DNA of 64,000 bases from Heliocidaris erythrogramma (Eukaryota > Echinodermata > Echinoidea > Camarodonta > Echinometridae), in assembly GCA_025617745.1 (NCBI GenBank), contig CM046868.1, positions 16,620,615-16,684,614 of the forward strand. The letters run 5' to 3'. Under the pieces are notes generated by a model that was given only the letters and a program-made list of their open reading frames with translations, had not been told where the DNA came from and made no database searches. The stretch's first letter is position 1; each line of letters begins with the position of its first letter. This document shows positions 32,271-42,974 of this stretch, piece after piece. The position numbers and the translations under genes were made by a program.

Positions 32271-33320
32271 CTACACTGGGCTTGGAAAAACTTCAGCAGA
32301 TGAAGCTGGAAAGGCCTCATATGAAGCCGATAGTCTTTGAGGACATCTACAAGGCTCGATAAGTGGCCCAAGGACTAGAGCCATCGGCCTGCCCGAACTC
32401 GACGTAAGCGACGAAGAGATCGAGCCAGTAAGACAATAGTTAGAACTCTCTCCCGACTGGGGCGGGCAAGTTGGTTCACAATGTCTATTTCCGCACCCAG
32501 GAAAATGGGTCTGCGGGTAGGAGTCAACTCCGACTTGTCCCAGTTGACTATGAATCATACTTCTTGCGTAGTACGGAGAAGTAGGTCCATGCGTGACTGA
32601 AAGACGGACACAGAGCTCGCCACCAGGAGCCAGTCGTCCATGCAAGTGAAAAGTCTCAGACCGCGATACCTGAGGAAAGCGGCTAGGGAAGAGACTACTC
32701 AAGTAAAAACTTGAGGAGTCGGTTTCGGGCCACAAGGTAAGGCCTTGAACCGGAAGGTTTCGCTCTGAAAGGCGAAGCCTAGAAGGTCCCTTGAAGAAGG
32801 GTGTATCGGTATGTGAAAGTAAGCATCTTTCAAGTCTACCGAAATGGCCACATCCGACGGTCTGATCGCCGGAAGAAAGGAGGCCAAAGTTTCCACGCGG
32901 AAAAAGCTCTCTTGGAATGAAGGGATTGATGACCCTCATATTCAAGATCATTCTGAGCTTCCCCGAGCGTTTGGCAATATAAGATAAGGGAGAGACACAG
33001 ATGGGGGTGGTCTCTTACCCTTTCGATTGCGCCCTTTTCTAGCAGCTCTTGAATCTCGGAGGAGATGTGCTCTAGAAAGGGGGGCGATATGATCGCCGGA
33101 AGAATGGAGGCCAAAGTTTCCATGCGGAAAGGTCTCTTGGAATGAAGGTATTGATGACCCTCATATTCAAGATCATTCTGAGCTTCCCCGAGCGTTTGGG
33201 AATTATAAGGGAGAGACACAGATGGGGGTGGTCTCTTACCCTTTCGATTGCGCCCTGTTCTAGCAGCTCTTGAATCTCGGAGGAGATGTGCTCTAGAAAG
33301 GGGGCGATATGTAGGCGGGT
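32271..33320 (-). pseudogene. DIRS-3 reverse transcriptase, broken and duplicated
   Basis: The motifs ISVDLKDAYFHIPIH and LGFAFQSETFRFKALPCG are visible but spread over frames. The catalytic site reads RLFTCMDDWLL: Tyr of YxDD is replaced by Cys. The segment of about 32866-33089 is repeated in tandem at 33090-33311, duplicating the ERVRDHPHLCLSLI start of RT. The copy cannot encode an active enzyme. Confidence 0.7.
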
Positions 33321-34905
33321 TGCAGCGGAAGGCTCCGCCAACCCTCTCCTCCAACGCTCGGGGCGCACTCGCCGCGAATCCCGGGCCGAACCACGGCCCC
33401 GACCGCGACGATGCCTTCTCCTACCTCGAGGAGAAGGCTCCGCCCTGGCCCCCTGTAGTGAGGGGCACTGGGCTGAACTTGCAGTGCACGAGAGGCTGAA
33501 AGCTGGAAGTGCCACCGCGTCTAGGAGGCGGAAAACTAGCCTGGGCCTGCGGCTTAGGAGCCGAGGACTTAAGGCGTTTCAGAAGTTCCGTCGCCTGCTA
33601 GCGTGAATCAACCTCAAGTTGAATCACATCAGACACCTTACCTCCAAGAGGTGTTGGCCGGAGTGCGGGACCCTGGCCAGGAGGGCAGGTATGTCCGCAT
33701 CCGCAATGCCCAGAGAGGAAAGTGCAAGTTCCCTCCTGGCATTAGTGGCTATGCTGTCGACACAGACAGTTTTGACCACCACGAGCCTGTCAAGGACAAG
33801 AGGGCTTCGTGTAGGAACATGATGTCCGAGTCGGACATCTCAAGTTCCTGGCTCCTAGCGTAGGGAAAGGAGCGTACCCAAGTAGGCAGTCAGCCTCAGG
33901 CCAGTCCTGGAATGAGCTTCCATCAAGGACGGGAACTTCTCCCTTTTGGCGTAAGGTGCACTCTGAAAGTAGACACCAAGCCTACCACCTACATGTAGGA
34001 GGTCACTGGAACAAGACTTTCTCGTAAAATAATCGAGAGTGTCTTGTTGAGAGAAAGTGAATTCCCTGGCCGAGGGACGGGCCCTACCAAAGATGAAAGA
34101 GGCTGTGAGGCGAAGTCATGTAGACTCGCTTAAGTCCTCCGTAAGAGGGATGCCTTTGGAGGGACGCTCACCTTGAAAAAGGAGAGACGGATGTCCCGGA
34201 TCGGCCCGACTCTGAAAAGAGGTGTCGGGAAGATATTTCTCCAGCAGGGCTTGAGTGTAATCTCAACCTGTGAAGAGGCATCATCCTCCGAAAATCCGGA
34301 CTGAGAAACCTGATCCCAAGAAGGGCGGTTTAGGTAGTCCCAGGATTCCTCCCCAGGCGGAGCACTTAGTGCCGCTGGAATGGGAGTAGCCCCGACCGGA
34401 CGATCAAAGCTGAACGTGGTCGGGAGACGCCCGAAGTTGGGCGGCAAGGCTCTTGTGTGTTGGAGACCAAACACAATGAGCCGGATACCTGATAAAGGAA
34501 CCGGATCCCCACCCACTAGGTGCAGTGGTGATAAACAAGGGAAAACCAGTCTTCCTAGCCGGATAACCGGTAAAAACCGGTATCCGAACCGGATATCCGG
34601 TAAAAACCGGTATCCGAACCGGATATCCGAATCGGATATCCGGTATCCGAACCGGACCCGGGTTGGTGGGTGTTGGAGTCGGGCGTGGTGGGAGGTACGG
34701 ACACAAAGTCTGACCAACCACTCCACTCCACAATGATCTTCAGATAATTCAGAAGTTCATGGGAGACGCCCGACTCAGAAGTAGTAGTCGCCCCTTGGGG
34801 GCTAACCTTCTTCTTCTTGGCCCCCCTGACACATGAGGTGAACACACAGTCGATGTCAAGGGGAGAGAGTCCGCCCCGCCTGCTGGCTGGGCAGTACTCA
34901 GGCGC
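33320..34905 (-). pseudogene. DIRS-3 Gag-like region, decayed
   Basis: The Arg/Gly-type 3' portion and the segment IPAALSAPPGEESWDYL are recognisable against DIRS-2 Gag (IPAALGAPPGEETF). The rest is frameshifted. A ~30-base minisatellite (TATCCGGTAAAAACCGG) interrupts it at 34555-34660, encoding RFGYRF/LPDI-type repeats. Confidence 0.55.
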
Positions 34906-35938
34906 CTACGTTTCTGGGCAGGCGGTCACGTGACCGCTCCCTTTACCCACTTGAAAACGGGCGCCGCTTCCGTAGTAAACCCTTTGTACTGGGTACATTA
35001 GGAAGATCACGACTCTCTTTACTCTTTCCCGCCTTGCTTGGATTAGAAGCGTGCGGAGAGAGACAAAGAGAGCCGACCCCTGAGCGAACAACATCTATGG
35101 CTAGTGAGCGAGAAGTGCAGCTCGAGCGAGACGAACTGTGGGCTGGGGTAGACCCACAGTTTTATCGGTGAGAGGTATTGGACGGGTTAGGCACTCACTC
35201 TCACCGTTATACAAGTCTCTTCTTCGAGAGAGGTATTGGCCATGTTTCAGGACTCACTCTCTCGGTATATCCCGCATGAGTTGGTCGTCAGAACAGACGA
35301 CGAACTCATAACGGGGCGAGCCGTACACAACGCAGGCCCTAACTTACCTTGGTCGAGGCTCCGGGGAAGTTATAATGTTGGTGCGAGATGAAAATCTCGC
35401 AGCCAACCCTTCCAAGGCTGGGCGAGTCCCCTTATAAGTATTTAAATACTGGGGAACGCCAGCCGAAACGGAGACCTCGACATGGCTGAAAATAAAGACA
35501 AGCAAACAAATATAGAAACCCATATTTGGTAATAAATTTATTATTACAAACAATATAGATCTATAAAAGGGGAACAACCAACTCACATTAGTCGGAGTGG
35601 GAATAAACTCCTATTACGGAGACAACGTTTTGATAAGACCGCTTGTCTAAGCGCGTTGAATCAACCACCTACAGACACGGGGGGCAGCCCGACACAGTGT
35701 ACTAGTACACCGTCTGTGAATAAAGCCCCGAAAGTGAGGAAAAACGGCAAAGTAATTTCATTAATTTACCGTGAAGGAGGTTGACTCAGGAAAAATCCGA
35801 TACACCAAAATGAATGTGAAAACATGGTGAACGGGATTTTTATTGCGAAAGGCAACCAAAAATGCTTTTGGAGGTAAAAATCTCGCAATTTAGGTTAAGA
35901 CTTAGCTTCATAGATGTCACTTCTCTGACGGGCGAGAA
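34906..35938. other. DIRS-3 5' leader, no clear ORF
   Basis: This should hold the leader between the 5' terminal repeat and Gag. ACTCACTCTCACCG and ACTCACTCTCTCGG are a short repeated pair at about 35193 and 35256, each following GAGAGGTATTGG. No coding region is supported. Confidence 0.45.
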
Positions 35939-36097
35939 CGGAAGAGGAAGAGTATGGCGGTGGCGCGATTGGATTGGTGGACGGGGAGTACGCGCGCGCA
36001 GGCAGGGGCTGCGCGTTTTAGACTTAGTTTTTCTCGAATGACGGCATAGTTTGGGAAACTAGCAAATAGGTAGATACATCGATTTATTGCTGTAAAT
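35939..36097. repeat. DIRS-3 right terminal repeat
   Basis: Inverse copy of the left end, with shared GAAGAGGAAGAGTATGGCGG, GGTGGACGGGGAGTACGCGC and GGCATAGTTTGGGAAACTAG. The rightmost bases are GATTTATTGCTGTAAAT. Confidence 0.88.
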
Positions 36098-36537
36098 AAA
36101 ATGATTTTGAAAAAATTACGTCATCTTTTTTGTATTCATTTGATAATATTTCAGTAATAGGTGATCGATTTTCTTCCAAATTTTGATATGTTATAGCTGA
36201 GACAATTCTCTACAAGATCAGTCACACCATTTTTCATTTTGATGACGTCATCACACTGAAATTTTCAATGCAAGATGCCATGTCAGAATTTTCCCTATTT
36301 GCGTGTTATGTCTATGGAAGATGATTTTTTTTCGAATCATGAATCTACATGACATCGTTCTCTGAGCTGTATTTTTGGTCTATTTTCTTCCAGATTTTAA
36401 TATGTTGTAGCTGAGACTATAAGCCTTTACAAGTGTCGTCTCCAATTTTTGATCAGATGTCGGGATCATGCCCAATTTTTCAGTACAAAATGTGATTTGA
36501 GAATCCCGTTTTCGTTTACGTGTTATCTCTATGGGAA

Positions 36538-36628
36538 ATATTCTGGTCTATCGGTAAAGCACATGACTACCATGGTCAAGGTACCTGGTTCGATCCCCGG
36601 GGCCGATTTTTTTTTTTTTTTTTTTTTG
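36538..36628 (+). repeat. tRNA-like cassette, version 1 (U5)
   Basis: A box TGGTCTATCGG at 36544-36554 and B box GGTTCGATCCC at 36587-36597, followed by a T tract. Identical to the U1 cassette over its length, although U1 and U5 are the outermost units. Confidence 0.55.
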
Positions 36629-37106
36629 CTTCTTTTTGCCTGTCATTTTACCATCCTCTTCGACTATTGTAACATAAAAAATCACAAATCATGTAATAAA
36701 CTGCCTTATTTTCCATATTATGTCTATTAGAAAGTAGTGTGCAGTAGTTTGTGTACAACCCTATGGAAATTGTGATTTCCTGTCCTGTATTAGAGCTAAG
36801 GGGTTAATCTGCCAAGTATCCTGTATCATCATCATTATTATCATCATCGCTATTATATCATCGCCATCATATATCATTATAATCATCATAATCACCATTA
36901 TCATCATCACCATAATCATTTTACAATGACCGTTACACATTTTGCTACATTCCCGTCCTCAAGAAGCATCTCCATTCATGGCATTCTTGACATCCTATCT
37001 TCAGTTTAGTATTTCCCCATTATTATGATCATCCTGATTACAATCATGATCGTACAAATTGAAGGACAGACCACCTAATTCGTCCTCATGACGAATTAAA
37101 TTCTAG

Positions 37107-37707
37107 TTTTCACTTGCATTGGTCCAATGAACTTGCCAATGTAACACCCCTATTTTTCCTGAATGGAACATTCCTATTATGTGTGCTCTGAAAAGGGGTC
37201 AACAGGGTTTACATGTATGAAGAGAGAAGAAAATGAGAGTTTTGACCCAAGAAAAGTAAGGTTTTTAAATTATTTAGTTTGTGAATTTAGGGGTGGAAAA
37301 AAAAAATTACTTTTAATGTTTTCATTGAAAGGATATATTAGAGAATATATTTTGTGTAGAAATTAATTGTGTAGGATGAAGAGAAGGTATTATAAAATGG
37401 TGATAAATATGCATGAAGGTTAAAGTCTGACTTTGCCTTTTTTGGGTGGCCAGACAAGGGGGGAATGTACAGAATGGGTGGCACCGTAGGGGTTAATGAC
37501 GATCATCATAATATCTATTATTTTTCAACAGCTCATTTTGAAGCTTTCCATCCAAACTTTAAAAAAAAAATAATATAATAATAATTTACTCTCTGCTGGT
37601 TTGGACTAAGAAACACAAAACACAAATCACAAAAAATACATGCAATGCTAATTCTATTGGTTATCGTAGCAGTTACCATGATGGCAGATATTTTAACTTT
37701 CTTACTT
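37107..37707. other. Non-coding; possible piggyBac right end
   Basis: GTAGGGGTTAATG at 37486-37498 could be the right end of the piggyBac-like element that opens at 19371 (both read TTAACCCCTA from the outside). No transposase C-terminus is found. The stretch 37560-37580 is A/T-rich. Confidence 0.3.
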
Positions 37708-39252
37708 AAAGGGGAATGAAAGGCAACAAACCTTATCCTATAATCATGTAGATAATTGTCAGCCTCTTACAAATATCTTGAAATTTCTCCAATTTGATTA
37801 GTTAAGAAGGAGAACAGAGTCTCAAAAGGTTGCAGTTTAGTCCTTGCTAGACATTATCCCATGGGGGCTGCCATTTTCTTTACAAAATAATGTCAGAGCA
37901 ATACTATTTGTGAGATACCCACTGACCTGTATACTAGCTATGATGACACTTATAATCACTGTTTGTGGAATACATAGCACTGGATGTTCTCAAACCACTT
38001 TTGTAGTCATGTACAGTCAACCTCGCTTTAGTCGACGTCGCATGTGTCGAATAGTTGCTCAAGTCGATGAAAATAAAAAGTCCCAATTTATCCTCATAAA
38101 CTTTTGTGTGTTAATCCTTTATGCAAGTTGATTTTTGTATGTTGAATACTCGCCTAAATCGATCAAATTCTCAGAACAATACCATGAAAAAACATTAAAT
38201 TTACACCGCACTGTGAACTAGACGGCGATGTGAAATCAATCATTGTCGAAACTGCCACATGCCGATTTTGTTTACAAAAATTCCCCGACTTGCTGGCGCG
38301 ATCTCCGTGTCCTCTCTCGCTCACTCTCTCGCACTCTCATGTGAAGAACAGAATTTCATGTGTTAGTCATGTTTGCGCGGCCGGCAGGAAGACGGACGCC
38401 GTACCTGCTTTTATTGCCTTCATGGCCATGTGCATATATAAAGGGATGTATTAAAGGGATGATTTAATACATTTAAATTAATCACTGGACGTGTCTGGAT
38501 TTATTCTTTATTGCCCAACTTGTATCAGGAGTGTGAAGTAACATGCAGGGTACATGAAAGGTACAGTACATGTATGTTCTTATTTTCTCGATGTCGGCAC
38601 AATATAAATCATGGTACATTATGTGATGAGAACTCCCAATCGATCAAAAGCCGCGCCGCCAGCCACAGTCTGCACCGTGGCGTCCCCGTAAGTCAGATTT
38701 TCTTCAGCTTCCGCACAAGTCGAAAATCGCCTATGTCGACGCATTTCACTCAGTCCCGTCATGATCGACTTAGGAGAGGTTGACTGTACATTCAAATGAA
38801 GATACTTTTATCCTGTCATAAAACCTATTTGTGTCAAGATATTTGGTTCAGCTGTTTCATAGGTGGGGCAGTTTCTTTTGTTAAGCAGGATTTGGCATGC
38901 ACAAGTTGTTGCTTGGTCATACAAAGGTTTGTCAATTCTTCAAAGAGATGACAAAGATGCTGGGGGTAACAAGATGGCTGCCACTTTGCATTGGTGGCTT
39001 TAGTTGTACAATAGCTGTTCATTATGCAACATCATATCAACTGTGTACAGGTAAATGGACATGTCCTACTCTGACATCAGTTTTTCAAAATGGCAGCCCC
39101 CATGGAATAATATCTAGCAAGGAATCTGCAAACTTTAGAGACATTGTCCTCCTTACTGAGTAATCAAATAGCCTGTTCAAAATATCTTGAAAAATGCTCC
39201 TAACAATTTTCCACATGATTATCAGCTAAAGTTTGAGTTTCATTCTCCTTTT
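37708..39252. mobile_element. Foldback element with ~220-bp arms, split by a pogo-like element
   Basis: The left arm 37708-37935 and right arm 39040-39252 are diverged inverse copies. Shared words include CCATGGGGGCTGCCATTTT and AGGAATCTGCAAAC/GTTGCAGTTTAGTCC-type blocks. The pogo-like element 38014-38786 lies in the loop. The arms have no ORF. Confidence 0.6.
38014..38786. mobile_element. pogo/Tigger-like non-autonomous element
   Basis: The ends are CAGTCAACCTCGCTTTAGTC and, inverted, CAGTCAACCTCTCCTAAGTC. TA flanks both ends (38012-38013 and 38787-38788), the Tc1/mariner/pogo target duplication. Subterminal GTCGA words recur (TGTCGAATAG, CAAGTCGATG, TATGTCGACG). No transposase frame was seen. 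The terminus resembles pogo/Tigger CAGTNNAACCTC ends. Confidence 0.65.
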
Positions 39253-39388
39253 AAGGTCTCTGAGGCCAAAAGAAATAATTTGTATACAGTTAGATTGTAT
39301 AAAATTAACCCCAAATAACTTTACCCGGCATTCTACAGGTTAGCGGTTAAGGAGTTTGAAGAGAATAAAGGACAGTGTAAACGATCGA

Positions 39389-39422
39389 CGCGCGGAACTC
39401 AACTCGAGTTGAGTTCCGCGCG
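39389..39422. repeat. 34-bp perfect palindrome
   Basis: CGCGCGGAACTCAACTC is followed directly by its complement GAGTTGAGTTCCGCGCG, with no spacer. It lies about 120 bases before the ~95-bp satellite and could extrude as a cruciform. Confidence 0.9.
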
Positions 39423-39539
39423 AGCAGTTTTCTATGCGTGTGCGGTTTTTTTTTCGGCGAACGCCAAGACGCGATAGTGGAATTATCGCGATCGCATTAT
39501 CGCTTTATCGTCTGCTAGGTGCACTGCCGGGGCTGACAA

Positions 39540-40125
39540 GCACTCGAAAATTAATTTGGGGCAGAACTTACCGATAATATTCAACCCTAATGAAATAACA
39601 AATGAATGAAGGATACAACGCAAAATGTTTATATCGAATAGAAAATTGGTTCGGCGCATAAATTACAAAGAATCTACAGACCAAATGAAACAACAAATAA
39701 ATTAGAACTAAGACGCAAAATACATTTATCAAATCGAAAATTGATTTGGCGCGTAACTAATGGATAATATACAATCCAAATAAACATGAAATGTATGAAG
39801 TATACAACGCAAAATGTTTATATCAAATAGAAAATTGGTTCGGCGCATAAATTACAAAGAATCTACAGACCAAATGAAACAACAAATAAATTAGAGCAAA
39901 GACGCAAAATACATTTATCAAATCGAAAATTGATTCGGCGCTTAACTTGGGGAGAATTATGCAACCAAAATAAATTATGAAATGAATGAAGTATACAATG
40001 CAAAATGTTTTTTATCGATTGGAAATTGATTTGGCGCGTAATTTATGGAGAATCTACAACTCAAACAAACCAACAGATGAATCAAGTATTCAACGCAAAA
40101 CGTTTAAATCGATATATATCGTTAG
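39540..40125. repeat. ~95-bp satellite with dimer structure
   Basis: The motif GGCGC, following AAATTGRTT(T/C), recurs at about 39653, 39748, 39841, 39936 and 40033, giving a ~95-base period. Alternate units are more alike (TTCGGCGCATAAATTACAAA at 39651 and 39840), so the real repeat is a ~190-base dimer. Units share GACGCAAAAT and TTTATC. ATCGCGATCGCATTATCGC precedes it and ATCGTGATCGATCGAC follows it. Confidence 0.8.
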
Positions 40126-40149
40126 GTGAGCTATCGTGATCGATCGACT

Positions 40150-42974
40150 AATCTTTGCTCAAGTCTTATTTATATTAATTTTATTTTCAAAAATCACTAT
40201 CTCCTGTATGCTTTCACCGTTGAATGTCATGTTAAGTTTTCTGGGGTTGATTTTGTGTAAGCTAACTATACACAAATTATTTTTTCAGGCCTCAGGTACC
40301 CTTTAACAATGAAACACACAAAACATTTAAAGCAGTATGGAATGACCTTTAGAGAGAACTACCAACTGTAAAAGGCTTGATAACAAATTGCTTTGCATTA
40401 AAAATACATTTGCAAAAAAGATAAGAATTTTGAAAGTAATTTTCTATTACAAAATACATAGCTTCTGAGTGTACAAAAATACATACATGTCTAGCCTTCA
40501 GAGTGTAGTCTATGATACAAAAACACCTGCCAGTAGTGCATTTTTCAATCATGTTATTGACAGAAAAGTGGTGCTTGGAATCAATGTATCATCTGCCGAG
40601 AGCTGGAAAGATGTTAACTATACTAAATGAATGCTCTTCTGGCGCTCCAAACTATGTTCAAAATATACCCCGGTTACATATTGGTCCATCTCGCGGGTTC
40701 GAGACGAGAGTCGGATCCTGTTGAACACATCAATTTTATGATGTATAAACTTGATCAGTATGATCCGAGACTCAGGTCGAACATGCCATTTAAGCTCCGC
40801 CAGCATAGTAGGTTTCGATCCGATAGTCGTATCAGACCCGGCAATTTTTTGATGTATAAACAAAAAGGCATGTCGTACACGGCAATTCATGAAAGGGAAG
40901 AACAAAAAATAAAAAAGAAAGAAAAAAAGGAAGACAAGAGAATGAAAAACAATGATATTTATTAAGAATGAGGAAACAAAGAAATACATAAGCAAAATAG
41001 AAGAGAGAAAACTAAAGAAAGAAAAACAAAGAAATTCATTAAGAAGAGGAAACAAAGAAATACATAAACAAAAATAGCAGAGGAAAGATGAAAGAAGGAA
41101 AAATGAAGAAATTTATTAAGAATTAAAAGGAAACAAAGAAATACATATGCAAAATATAAGAGAGAAAACGAAAGGAAGAAAAATAAAGAAATTCATTATG
41201 CATTATAAGAGGAAACAAAGAAATACATACGCAAAATAGAAAGAGAAAAAGAAAGAAGGAAAAAAAAGAAATTATAAGTGAAAAAGAAACAAAAGAAAAG
41301 TAAAACAGTTTGGGAAGGCTTGCCAATCAACCACGTTTGTGACGTTACTCTACTCCCGTCTGTGATCCGCAAGCCGGGTCGAACTCGCCAATTCAATACA
41401 TGTATAAACGCGATCACACTTGTCCTCCCATGAGAGCTTGAGGCGGTTCGACACGACTCTGTCGAATCTGAGAGCCAGATCAATGTGTTAACGCGGTAAT
41501 AGTAACCTACAGGAAGGACAGAGGAATGTAGATGTACCTCTTTGAATGAGATTCCAGATTGTCTACTGTGGCATTTCTCACGCTTCCGCCCACGCTTTCG
41601 GGAGAAAATGACAGTAAGCTTCCGAGCCTTGCCCATCTCACAATAAGAGATACAGAGATCCAATTCCTTTCCTCAATAACAAGCAAAGACTGGTCAATCT
41701 GGACTTCGCATGAAGTAGTTGAAACAGCAGAATAGAGAGCAGTCAACAATGGTAACGCAGTGTCACCTCAAGATTCCTCAAGATTGGTGTCCATTTCAAA
41801 GTCACATCTGCAAGAAGAACTCCCAGCAACTCACTAACTATTATTAAGTAAATGGAGTCACGATTCCTCTAGATATATTGTGGTACAGTACGAAGAAAAA
41901 ATATACACGTATCTGGCATCCTTTCCAAAGTCACAACGGCCCTTGTTAGTGTCGGGAACTGACTGAGAGAATTTCTTTGATGTCACTAGCATCATCATTA
42001 GACAGGTTCACCTTAGTATCAATTATTTAAAGGTGATGATACCAGGTCAAGAGATCTAGCTGTCAAAGGAATAAAAGATACAAATGTACGCTTCAAGATG
42101 GAAAGCCGGCTTTCGGCCTTTGTTTGATCACAAGAACTTTCTAGGCTACCTGCCAAGATCTTTAAAAGGGCTCCCAAATCAATTACACAGTTTTGTAGCC
42201 TCTATCAAGACATTTCATCTGCGGTGAGGTTAGTTGGCTTTAATTCTCCTGCTCTATCTTCTAGAAATCTCTTGCGTTGGCGGAAACAAATAGCAGATGC
42301 AAATTCTGCCAGTCACGTCATAGACACCTTGGAGAAATGGACCAGTATGTAGCTCTCCAGCTCTGGAGGAAGTCGAAATTGGAGTGACCAATTTGGGCTA
42401 CCGCTGAAGGATGAGGGCTGTGAAAACTGTTTTGATTGCAGTGAAGCATGAACTATTGTTAGTGTCTTGGATGTGACTTGCTTATTGTATCAATCGCAAA
42501 AGTTGAAAGAAGAGCATTACAACTTTGAAATTCAACTTCCAATGAAAGGACGGTTACATTATAGAGGAAAGGTAGTTCAGTAGTTCCTCCAGTCAAAGCA
42601 TAACATGTAAAGAATGTCTGTTCTTTATGTATACAATGAATAAAAGCATGATGAAGCAAGGAGGTAACAACCGATCCCTGAATCTACAAGAAAGAGGAAG
42701 AAATTAAACCTCATTCCATGAACAGAATGATGAGCAGGATATGCCCCCAATCTATGTAAGAGGTGGAACAGTCCCATGATTCTGACTACCACAATTTCCA
42801 AGCCTCATGACCGATCAAATTGAATTTAACTTTCTTCTTGAAAGAATGTCCATCAGAAAGAGAACAATAGTATTTGGGTAACAACCATAAGAATCAAGGA
42901 AAGACATGGAATTATGCATTACTGTACCGATTTTAGAAAACAAAATATCCATACCTACAGAATTAATAATAATA
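40150..42974. other. Non-coding; purine-rich ~80-bp minisatellite
   Basis: At 40972, 41048, 41129 and 41211 GGAAACAAAGAAATACATA recurs, an A/G-rich unit of 76-82 bases. GATGTATAAAC is repeated around 40740 and 40850. 41500-42700 looks unique with no supported gene; a 47-codon frame at 42084 lacks splice or homology support. Confidence 0.5.

Larger units (their letters stand above)
30014..36097 (-). mobile_element. DIRS-3: full-length but decayed DIRS element
   Basis: The left end CAAGAAAATTATAACTAATT begins at 30014; the right end GATTTATTGCTGTAAAT ends at 36097. Terminal repeats (about 30014-30200 and 35939-36097) and the ICR are intact. The flanks GCATATGAACTCAAA and AAAATGATTTTGAAAAA match the uninterrupted sequence of U1 (22082-22115) and U3, proving clean insertion into unit U5 without duplication beyond As. 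Coding regions carry frameshifts, a tandem duplication and changed catalytic residues. Confidence 0.9.
21157..37106 (+). repeat. Five-unit modular tandem array (A-B-A-B-A)
   Basis: Units: U1 21157-23130, U2 23131-25127, U3 25128-26934, U4 26935-29255, U5 29256-37106 (interrupted by DIRS-3). Heads alternate: type A contains CCACCACTTTCTTGTTACC, type B contains GTTCCCACTAAATCTCAAAA. All share a ~1-kb tail (GTGTTATGTCTATGGAAGAT … tRNA-like cassette … CATCAT-rich stretch … GACAGACCACCTAATTCGTC). Each has the same word order, with TGACGTCA sites and CG-rich alternating purine-pyrimidine stretches. No protein-coding frame was found. Confidence 0.85.

Noticed and set aside
39540..40125. CRISPR array
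   Set aside because: Units are contiguous and diverged without spacers, in a eukaryotic context.
40618..41326. Hydrophobic minus-strand frames of 145 and 67 codons
   Set aside because: They read through the purine-rich ~80-bp minisatellite; the apparent membrane segments are repeat artefacts.
42084..42227. 47-codon plus-strand frame (starts MYASRWKAGFRPLF)
   Set aside because: Reads protein-like, but no homology, Kozak context or splice site supports it.
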